A DNA stretch of 64,000 nucleotides from Stentor coeruleus (taxonomy: Eukaryota; Ciliophora; Heterotrichea; Heterotrichida; Stentoridae), in the NCBI GenBank assembly GCA_001970955.1, contig MPUH01000055.1, positions 62,001 through 126,000 on the forward strand, written 5' to 3'. This document shows positions 1-7,510 of this stretch, one piece after another. Below the pieces are notes generated by a model. It ran no database searches, was not told the origin of the DNA, and saw only the letters and a list, made by a program, of their open reading frames with translations. The number at the start of each line of letters is the position of its first letter. Within the stretch, counting starts at the first letter, position 1. The position numbers were made by a program, and so were the translations under genes.

Positions 1-773
1 CTAATAGAGGTAATGGGATAACTGTATGTCAAACATTAGATGAAATTAGTGCTATAGTAAAACCTATAAATGAAAAATCTTATATAATACAAAAATATAT
101 AGAAAACCCATTACTTTTGAATAAAAGAAAATTTGATATAAGATGTTATGCTATGATAACCAGTATTAATGGAATAATTCAAGGATATTTTTATTTGGAT
201 GGGTATTTAAGAACAACTTCTAAAGAGTTTACATTAGATGAAATTTCTAACCCATTTGTCCATCTAACAAATGATGCTATACAAAAACACTCAGCAGAAT
301 ATGGGAAATTCGAAAACGGGAACAAAATGTCTTATAAAGAGTTTCAAAGGTATTTAGACCAAAACTTCCCAGATCGTAAAATAAATTTTACTCTTCATAT
401 TCTCACACAAATCAAAGAAATCGTTAAAGATACAATGAAAGCATCGTTTATAAAAATTGATAAAAATAAACGTCTTCATTGTATGGAAGTTTTTGGCTAT
501 GATTTTATGATTGATCAGAACTTTAAACCTTGGCTTATAGAAATAAATACCAATCCTTGTCTTGAAACTTCATCTCCGCATTTGCGAAATATAATCCCAC
601 CCATGTTAGAAAATGCTTTTAAAATAGTTTTGGATTCGTTATTCCCACCACCTATAAACCATAGATGTGAGTTTAATGGGACGAATCGTTTTGAGTTGTG
701 TTTTCATCAAGACATTGACGGAAAGGCTCTTATAGAGAATTTAGGGGAAAATATAAAGTTTCTTGATGGGTAA
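1..773 (+). CDS. Tubulin tyrosine ligase-like (TTLL) enzyme, 3' part
   Basis: The frame is open from position 3 to the TAA at 771-773, so the window holds the last 256 codons of a gene that starts to the left. TTLL enzymes use ATP to add glutamate, glycine or tyrosine to tubulin tails, here presumably on ciliary and cortical microtubules. Seen: a nucleotide-binding stretch (NRGNGI), YIENPLLL followed by KFDIRCY, the HLTNDAIQKHS segment, and the metal-binding LIEINTNPCLE near the end. These are hallmarks of the ATP-grasp TTLL fold. Which chain type it makes cannot be told from this part. It converges on the neighbouring GTPase gene, and a 95-bp tandem duplication covers its last codons. Confidence 0.9.
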   Translation, partial: NRGNGITVCQTLDEISAIVKPINEKSYIIQKYIENPLLLNKRKFDIRCYAMITSINGIIQGYFYLDGYLRTTSKEFTLDEISNPFVHLTNDAIQKHSAEYGKFENGNKMSYKEFQRYLDQNFPDRKINFTLHILTQIKEIVKDTMKASFIKIDKNKRLHCMEVFGYDFMIDQNFKPWLIEINTNPCLETSSPHLRNIIPPMLENAFKIVLDSLFPPPINHRCEFNGTNRFELCFHQDIDGKALIENLGENIKFLDG

Positions 774-949
774 TATTAGATAAGTTATAATCTTAATTAT
801 TCTTTTAATCTCAACAACACTTTTTCTTACTTTTTGGTTTACTTTTGTCAGTACTTTCTTGATGGGTAATATTAGATAAGTTATAATCTTAATTATTCTT
901 TTAATCTCAACAACACTTTTTCTTACTTTTTGGTTTACTTTTGTCAGTA
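760..949. repeat. Perfect 95-bp tandem duplication
   Basis: Positions 760-854 and 855-949 are the same 95 bases. The unit contains the last codons of the TTLL gene and, on the other strand, the last codons of the convergent GTPase gene. Its size and identity resemble the unmerged overlaps seen at the single-N positions of this window, but no N is present. It may be a real tandem duplication or an assembly artefact. Confidence 0.9.
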
Positions 950-1515
950 CTTAGCTTAAAATGGGTTTTTGGCTCGTTAGTTTTCACTATAAAACTAGAT
1001 TTATCATAAGCAAGCTTAGCTACTTTAGCATACAACTCTGGAATGTTTGTATTATAATAAGCAGATGTTTCAATATAATCCGCCACTTCCATTTCTTCAA
1101 GCATTTTATCAATATCCCCTTCTTTAACTGTTCTTGTTAAATCAGATTTATTTCCTACAATAATAATTGGCACATTAGGACAATATTCTTTTAATTGTGT
1201 ATACCAATATTTTAATTCAAACAAGGTATTCTTAACACTTAGATCATAAACAAGTATTCCAGCTCTAGTATTTGGAAACAAAGATGGATTAGTCGATCTG
1301 AATTTTTCTGTACCGACCGTGTCTATCATATTCAAAGTCACAGGAATATCTCCTACAGTCATCTTTTTAGAAAAATTCCCAATAATTCTTGTTCTTTGTT
1401 GAAGATTAGGTAATGATTCATTAGGATCTTGTCCTCTTAGAATTATGCTTGTTTTGCCTACAGTGCTTTCACCAAGTAGAATAATTTTGAGGGAGATTCT
1501 TTCATCTTCTTCCAT
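907..1515 (-). CDS. Divergent Rab-like small GTPase
   Basis: A 202-residue Ras-superfamily GTPase, likely a vesicle-traffic switch. The P-loop GESTVGKTS lies at residues 15-23. Switch II reads DTVGTEKF instead of the canonical DTAGQE. GNKSDL (about 121-126) and ETSA give guanine specificity. The protein ends in KKKCC, a typical double-cysteine prenylation tail. The altered switch II (the glutamine that helps hydrolysis is replaced by threonine) suggests slow or unusual GTP hydrolysis; that is inference from Ras-family knowledge. The ATG at 1515 gives a normal short N-terminus. It ends in TGA, which shows that TGA is a stop in this organism. It is convergent with the TTLL gene. Confidence 0.9.
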   Translation of the reverse strand: MEEDERISLKIILLGESTVGKTSIILRGQDPNESLPNLQQRTRIIGNFSKKMTVGDIPVTLNMIDTVGTEKFRSTNPSLFPNTRAGILVYDLSVKNTLFELKYWYTQLKEYCPNVPIIIVGNKSDLTRTVKEGDIDKMLEEMEVADYIETSAYYNTNIPELYAKVAKLAYDKSSFIVKTNEPKTHFKLSTDKSKPKSKKKCC

Positions 1516-2806
1516 TTTTATATAAAAACACTTTTTTTATTAGAAACTAAACTAGTTTGAAATGGTCTTTTTGTTGTAGAAATTTTAAGAATATTTGAGA
1601 TTTTATTGCAGGGGTTGATTGTGTGTAAATGCTTAGTATTATGAATTTTATTTGGTTTAAGGTTGCTTCCATATCTTGTAAAAAAAAATAACAACTTTTT
1701 AATTTTGTACAATTAATTACCCAAATTCTAAATCTTGTTATAGGTACAAATGAGTTAGTATCTTGATTATGGATGCTAATATTGATATTTGAGAAAGGTA
1801 ATATATAAATTCTTCTAGGATAATCTGGAAATAGTTTAAGTTATACTTTCTTCTCAAGTGCAAATTGTTTAGTTAATATATAAAGCAAAAGGAATTTATA
1901 TAAATAATAAGAGCTTATCAGGGACACAATTTTTTTAGCAACTTGGATAGGGTGAACTGACAAAGTTGAGATTTGGTTAGATTTTATTTTTAAATGTAAA
2001 TATTTAAAGATTCTTCTGATTCAAGAATATTAGTAGGTTTGAAATAAACGTTGAATTTTGGAAGATCCCTTATTTTATATATATTTTTTCTATACTTGCT
2101 GTTGATAGCATGAATTCAATAAAAAATGCTTGATTTGTGTTTCCTTAACCACAGTTGCCTTAAAAATTGATTATGTTAAAGTGTATTCGCTGAGGTTGAT
2201 TAATTTTTGAAAGGCTAAAGTATTATATTCTTATTTACCACTTAGTCCGATGATCTCACAGAGATCAGCTTTTTTTGAAGAATCAAAAACGATGACATGC
2301 TGGTTATGTTAAGAAGACCTTTGATTTTATTATGATGTATGTAGTAGTAGACTTCTATAGTTAAAAAAATATTCATTTTGCTTATTATTTATGAGATATT
2401 TAAAATTGGATATGGGATTTTTTAAGAAAGAGTAAAGATTATATAGAATTTAAAAAATGCTTAGAAGTAGAAGAATGAGGTTTTTAATAGGTTTTATAGG
2501 GATTCTGTAGAAAAGTTTAGGATGTTAGAAGGAAGGTTGTATGCTTGATTATGATTGAGGGTTTTCATGAAAAAATGTATTTTATGATTGGAAATTTAGA
2601 GAATTTTATATTATTTAATGAATGATATGAGGAATTTTATTTTCAATGAAATGATGATAAAACAAGTTTTTTAGTGATAAAACTCATAAAAATATGGGCT
2701 GCTTAGTATTAGTTTACTATAAATAAAATATTTTATCCAACTTTATTTATAGTCCAAAACCCTAAATCTAGCATCTTAATACAAAAATTACTATATACTC
2801 TTTTTT
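1516..2806. other. Gene-free stretch, 1.3 kb
   Basis: AT-rich DNA lying 5' of the GTPase gene and 3' of the MYB gene. I see no convincing reading frame, RNA gene or repeat. Around 2430-2660 some codon-like pieces are broken by many stops; they are too weak to name. Confidence 0.6.
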
Positions 2807-3565
2807 TTACTTAAAACCATGAGGTTTAATCAAAAGTAGCTCATGCTGAAAATTTTTCAGCTCTTCAATATCTTCAATTTTCAGTTCGTCCATATCTTCA
2901 ATTTTAGTATCCATTGAGTTTTCAAGTTGCATAATCTGACTTCTCGTAGTATCCAATAATACCTGAAAATGTTGTATTTGACTAATCAAAGTGGTCATTT
3001 TCTCTTCAGAATCTGGGAATTTCTCTTGTGGTATCTCAGGTTTAATTTCAGTTGTTAATTCTTGACCCTGTGCTTTCATTTTTCTAATAGTAGAATAAAA
3101 TCTATTTTTAATAGAGTTCTCAGTTCTTCCTTCAAGGCAGCCAGCAATCATAGTCCATTTAGGTCCACATGTTTGAAACATTTGAAATATAAGCGCATCT
3201 TCTTCAGGTTTCCATTCTCCTTTTTTTACGTCTGGATTCAAAATATTAGACCACCTTTCACGACATTGTTTCCCGCTTCGTCCTGAAATGTTTTTAGAAC
3301 ATAAAGACCATTTCTGAGGACCTTGATTTTCTACCCATTGTTTAAGTAATAAATCCTCATGTGCCGACCAGGGACCTTTTACTAAACCTGGCTTTAGTAT
3401 TTTAGACCACCTGTGTAAGCATTGAATTGGTGAACGGCCTTTAACTTTTTGTGCGATAAGGCGCCATTGCTTTTCCCCGAACTCATTTATCGCATATCTT
3501 AAGAGCTCATCTTCATCCTCATTCCACTTCCCATGCTTAAGTTCCTTTGTAGTACCCCTGGACAT
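2807..3565 (-). CDS. Three-repeat MYB DNA-binding protein (3R-MYB)
   Basis: A 252-residue transcription factor of the MYB family. Three tandem repeats fill residues 10 to about 165, each with regularly spaced tryptophans: KWNEDEDELL...WRLIAQKVKGRS...CLHRW, then GPWSAHEDLLL...WSLCSKNISGRSGKQCRERW, then GEWKPEEDALI...WTMIAGCLEGRTENSIKNRF. The RSGKQCRERW and RTENSIKNRF recognition helices are typical of 3R-MYB proteins, which in other eukaryotes drive cell-cycle genes. The C-terminal third is acidic and probably helical, with two short near-repeats (KIEDMDELK / KIEDIEELK). The ATG at 3565 sits just before the first repeat. The target genes are unknown. Confidence 0.93.
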   Translation of the reverse strand: MSRGTTKELKHGKWNEDEDELLRYAINEFGEKQWRLIAQKVKGRSPIQCLHRWSKILKPGLVKGPWSAHEDLLLKQWVENQGPQKWSLCSKNISGRSGKQCRERWSNILNPDVKKGEWKPEEDALIFQMFQTCGPKWTMIAGCLEGRTENSIKNRFYSTIRKMKAQGQELTTEIKPEIPQEKFPDSEEKMTTLISQIQHFQVLLDTTRSQIMQLENSMDTKIEDMDELKIEDIEELKNFQHELLLIKPHGFK

Positions 3566-3808
3566 TTTTAAAACGGATATTATATCCGTTTATTGAATAC
3601 AAATGTGATGCCTTTTAATTGTCTGTTTGTGTAAGGTATATATCTACGCTAAATAATGACATCAAAACATATTTCTCATACTTAATTTATAAAGATAATT
3701 AATATATTTTAACTATGCAAATATGACGGAGGCTTTTAAATATATGAGCATATTACAAACTTATCAATAGCTAATCAATTATACTTGTTCTTATTAAAAC
3801 CTACTGAC

Positions 3809-4447
3809 TTATTGAGTTTTATAAATCAAATCATATAAAAAATTCCTTATCCCCCTTGCTGTAAGTAGCTTAACACATTTCTCTTTATAAAACCTATTAA
3901 CAAACTCATCCTTAGTAATATTCTGCATTTTCGACTTACAAAAACGCATAAGCATAATTTTTTTACCTTTTTCCTTAACAGATTTTAGGCTTTTGATGTA
4001 TTTTTTAACTTTTGAATCATCTTCTACAAGTAATCGTATTTTATTAACTGAAATATCAACCATTTCAGATACTAGTGATTCAATATCAGTCCTTTTAAGA
4101 ACTTTATGGCTTTCTGAATCCATAATCTCAAACAACAATTGTGCTTTATCTGTAAAATTTCCATAACTAAGGAGGATTCCAAGAATTATAAGTGAACGTA
4201 ATTGATAATGATTATCATCACAAAAACTATTATAAAAATTCTCATATGGAGAGAAATCTGTAGGGAAATTTAAGGCAAGTTTTATTTGTTCCCATTGGTT
4301 TTTGTTGATTTTGTTTCCTAGAGAGTATTTTCGATGTACGATGTCAATTTTAGATGGCAATTCTATACCGTAAGGCAACTTCATTTCTTTTTTAATTAGT
4401 TCCAACTCTTCTACTGGGTATTCTAAGTGGTTTTCAACGCATCCCAT
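3809..4447 (-). CDS. MGC-start EF-hand-like protein
   Basis: A 212-residue protein of unknown role. The start MGCVENH fits N-myristoylation plus palmitoylation, so membrane attachment is plausible. The middle (about residues 80-135) has the helix-loop-helix look of an EF-hand pair: LLFEIMDSESHKVLKRTDIE has acidic first and last loop residues, but the other ligand positions are poor, so calcium binding is doubtful. The C-terminal part is basic and helical. It resembles neuronal-calcium-sensor-type or other EF-hand proteins only loosely. The assignment rests on pattern and not on a clear family match. Confidence 0.6.
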   Translation of the reverse strand: MGCVENHLEYPVEELELIKKEMKLPYGIELPSKIDIVHRKYSLGNKINKNQWEQIKLALNFPTDFSPYENFYNSFCDDNHYQLRSLIILGILLSYGNFTDKAQLLFEIMDSESHKVLKRTDIESLVSEMVDISVNKIRLLVEDDSKVKKYIKSLKSVKEKGKKIMLMRFCKSKMQNITKDEFVNRFYKEKCVKLLTARGIRNFLYDLIYKTQ

Positions 4448-5719
4448 TATTTATTTTAGGCATTTTTGCTTTAATTTATGGGTTTTTTGTATAAATCAAT
4501 ATGATAAGGGATTGTATTATAGGGGAAGGGATTGTAATGATAAGATTTGTGTTAAATTGATTGTGAAAAAGGCAATTAGCTAATGATAAACCAGTCTTAT
4601 TGTTTTATTATGTATTTATTATGTTATATATTAACTGAATTTCTTATATTTTAGGGTTTTTCCTAATTCAAACATCTGAAAAATCTTTTAGACCTTAATT
4701 ACTTCTATAACTTAATAGAAAAATAGCTTTTCATTGATATGTGTCTTAAAAATGCTTCCTTCAAAGTTCTCAATTTTCTTCCTAAGTTCCTCAATATTGT
4801 AAATATATAATATTATTAGTCCCATAATTGATCAGCGAACCAGGTAAAAAAAACTATTTTTCTAACAATATTCCAATCGGCAATTATAACAAAAACAATC
4901 AAAGTAGTTTCTTCATCGACATATTTCGCATATAAAATCTTAACCTTTTGAAACAAATATACTTGGGAAAGTCTAAAAATCTGCGCTTGACTTGTTTGCA
5001 ATCGACAATTTCGATGATAAAATTGTAGATTCTTAAGAGTTCGTCATTGTTACATGAGTAGAATATTTCTTTGAAACTGTTGATCTATTTCTCCGATTTC
5101 TGCAATTTTTTATATGTGAGTGAAAATTTTATTTGCAAGATGAGCAGAGAGATAGCTTATGCTTTTTTGAGGGAAATGACTTTTAATCTGAGATGTTTTT
5201 ATGTGAAAACTGGAGAGTTATAATAGAATTTTAGATATAGAGAAGAAGATTAAGGTAGAAGAAAATAATTAGGGATTTGTGAAAAAGGCGGCACGGGGAA
5301 AAGTAGGTGCTAATGTGAAATATTAGCATAGTAAGAAGAGATGAATCTACTATCATAATAACTTATAACTAGTTTAACATATAAATCTTCATCTTTCATA
5401 GCTAAAAACACCATTTTCACCTAATAAAAATATAATCCAAACATTCTACATAACAATACACTATTTAACACAAAANATGAAATATTAGCATAGTAAGAAG
5501 AGATGAATCTACTATCATAATAACTTATAACTAGTTTAGCATATAAATCTTTATCTTTCATAGCTAAAAACCACATTTTCACCTAATAAAAATATAATCC
5601 AAACATTCTACATAACAATACACTATTTAACACAAAAATCATATACATTCACTGATAATTTATTTGAAAAATATTATTTATCATTAAAATCTTTACCAAA
5701 AACCTAATTTATTATCAAA
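4448..5719. other. Gene-free stretch with a possible coding relic
   Basis: About 1.27 kb with no intact gene. On the minus strand, 4650-5060 contains pieces that look protein-coding (for example an open frame at 4816-5001, and NIEELRKKIENFEG ending near 4706), but they lie in different frames and no 15- or 16-nt intron joins them. It may be a decayed gene. The N at 5476 and its flanking copies lie in the same stretch. Confidence 0.4.
5316..5637. repeat. Unmerged overlap around the N at 5476
   Basis: About 160 bases left of the single N (5316-5475) reappear right of it (5478 to about 5637) with roughly four differences. This pattern recurs at every N in the window and most likely marks two overlapping contig ends, or two haplotypes, placed side by side. 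Confidence 0.85.
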
Positions 5720-6319
5720 CTACTCATATACCTTAACCATATCTTCAATAATCTTCCTACAAATCGGACACTTGCTTAAATTTTTAGTAAATCTCTCACT
5801 ACAAGTTGTACACAAGCATCTATGACCACATCTATAAACAACCATATTTGCTTCAGATACCTGACAAATACAACAAAGATGTAAATAATTATGAGTATCA
5901 GCATCATTACTTGGTTCATCAGCTAAAATATTATATTCTTGCTCAATTGGCTTAAGATTATTTAGAAATGTTATAGTAAAAAAACTTATAATCAAATCTG
6001 GGGTAAAAATGCTGCCAATGATAATAAGAGAATAGTTGATTTCAAGTAAATACTGGGCTATTGCTATATAAATAAGCAAAGATATTGTAATGACTAAGGT
6101 AAAATACCCATGGATCATTAAAGCTGTCCTACTTTGAGAATTATAGCCAAAAATTGCTACAAATGATAAACAGAGTAAAAAAAAGTGAACAAATACTAGT
6201 TGTCTGCTGGTTTTTAATACTAGGGATAAGAGTATACCGATGATACTAAAAAAAGTTTGAATGCCCATGATGTAAGAGTATTTCTTACAACGATCTTTAG
6301 GCCAAGGTTCTGACTCCAT
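5720..6319 (-). CDS. Multi-pass membrane RING-finger protein
   Basis: A 199-residue protein with about four hydrophobic segments (roughly residues 17-35, 40-60, 68-90 and 97-120) and a C-terminal RING at about 148-188: CCICQVSEANMVVYRCGHRC followed by CTTCSERF and CPICRK. The C3HC4 order is intact, so an E3 ubiquitin ligase anchored in a membrane is the likely role, with the RING facing the cytosol. The RING is of the compact C-terminal type found in MGRN1- and IAP-like ligases. The substrate is unknown. ATG at 6319, TAA-type end; neighbours give no functional hint. Confidence 0.85.
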   Translation of the reverse strand: MESEPWPKDRCKKYSYIMGIQTFFSIIGILLSLVLKTSRQLVFVHFFLLCLSFVAIFGYNSQSRTALMIHGYFTLVITISLLIYIAIAQYLLEINYSLIIIGSIFTPDLIISFFTITFLNNLKPIEQEYNILADEPSNDADTHNYLHLCCICQVSEANMVVYRCGHRCLCTTCSERFTKNLSKCPICRKIIEDMVKVYE

Positions 6320-6573
6320 TGTTTATTATATATAAAAAAGATTATATTTTCTAATATGTTTTAGAGATATATTTAATTAGAATATTGATGTTTTGATATA
6401 TTTATAAGTGACTTTAAAGATATAATTTGATCATTAATTACTTAGAGGAAAGTTTATAAAGGCTAGTTAGTATTAAAATAATATTAAAAATTATATTTAA
6501 GTATTCATTATATTATAACTTATTATTTCTATTATATCATCATTTTTTAGTTGATTGTTTTATATTTTTTATG

Positions 6574-7137
6574 CTAATTATTTAGTCTATTTGATAACCA
6601 TTCATAAGTTCCTAATTTAAAGCATTCTTGGATGCCATCTCCGTTTTTAGCTGAAACTTCTATATATTTTATGTTGTGTTTAAATGCTAATTTTATAATC
6701 TCTTCACTATTAATAGCTCTTTTATTATAATCATCAGATTTATTCCCAACAAGTATTAAGGTTGAATTAGCCTGGGTATTAGAAATAGCTAATTCAATCC
6801 AGTATTCAATTATTTCAAATGTTTCATGATCAGTCAAGCTAAAAACTATGAATACTATATGAAATGCCAATAAATATTTAGGAAAAAGTGATCTAAAGCG
6901 AGAAATCCCTAAAGGAAAATCATATATTCTTTGGTAGATTGTATTCCCATCAACTAAAACGATATTTGATACCTAAATATTCCTTACAAAATCTCGATCA
7001 ATTGGGGATTGACTAAAGTTAAATGTGTTTTCAATAAATCTGATAAGAATGCTTGTTTTCCCAACTCTTCTATCACCAATAAAAATATAGTTTGGCCGTA
7101 AAATGCTAAATTGTTTTTACTTTAAAATATCACTCAT
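6574..7137 (-). CDS. Divergent Rab-like GTPase with two 15-nt introns
   Basis: Read straight through, this gene has two stops (TAA and TAG). Both fall inside perfect 15-nt GTA...TAG introns at 7106-7120 and 6973-6987. Removing them gives a continuous 177-residue GTPase from ATG 7137 to TAG 6574. Seen after splicing: P-loop GDRRVGKTS, an effector-like DFVSNIVLVDG segment, GNKSDD and EVSAKNGDG. The switch II DTAGQE is absent; the position reads YDFPLGISRF. The C-terminus lacks the usual cysteine pair. It may be a Rab-like protein with unusual nucleotide cycling. Its P-loop and base-recognition motifs and the exact intron lengths argue for a live gene. Confidence 0.85.
6973..6987 (-). other. 15-nt intron 2 of the GTPase gene
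   Basis: GTAAGGAATATTTAG on the minus strand; contains the TAG. Its removal joins RDF to VSNIVLVDG, as expected after the effector loop of a Rab. Confidence 0.88.
7106..7120 (-). other. 15-nt intron 1 of the GTPase gene
   Basis: GTAAAAACAATTTAG on the minus strand; contains the TAA that would otherwise end the frame at codon 7. Confidence 0.88.
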
Positions 7138-7510
7138 TATAATTATTATAATATGGAGAATAACTATCTTAAATATTCACATTGATTTTTATCTGATTTA
7201 ATCTAATCTATATAAAACTCTTATCAATAAAGAGCAAATTGTTGATACCAAAGTGAAGAATAAATTCAAAATAAGCTTTTCTTGAATTTTTGTAAAATTT
7301 AGTAATTTTTTGGAACCATTTAGTATACTTACAACTTATTCAATAGATTTATTATTATCTTATATTCTTCATTTCAATCTTAAATCTGCAAGAAAGTTAT
7401 CAGTAGCATATGAATTCATTAAAAGAATATTTAATCAGTATAAATTTAACTAAAGCAATCTTTTTTTCTATTTAATCACAATTTTTTTACTATAATAAAC
7501 TATAAGCTAA
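7138..7510. other. Intergenic stretch, 370 bp
   Basis: AT-rich spacer between the start of the GTPase gene and the 3' end of the WD40 gene. No reading frame, RNA or repeat is seen. Confidence 0.6.

Noticed and set aside
1518-1712. 64-codon frame upstream of the first GTPase
   Set aside because: No start context, domain or codon bias; lies in the promoter.
4816-5001. A 61-codon minus-strand frame
   Set aside because: Starts without ATG and its neighbours in sequence sense lie in other frames; kept only as a possible relic.
6574-7137. Reading TAA/TAG as glutamine (ciliate code) to explain stops
   Set aside because: Long genes here use CAA/CAG for Gln and end in TAA, TAG or TGA; the stops in this gene sit in exact 15-nt introns.
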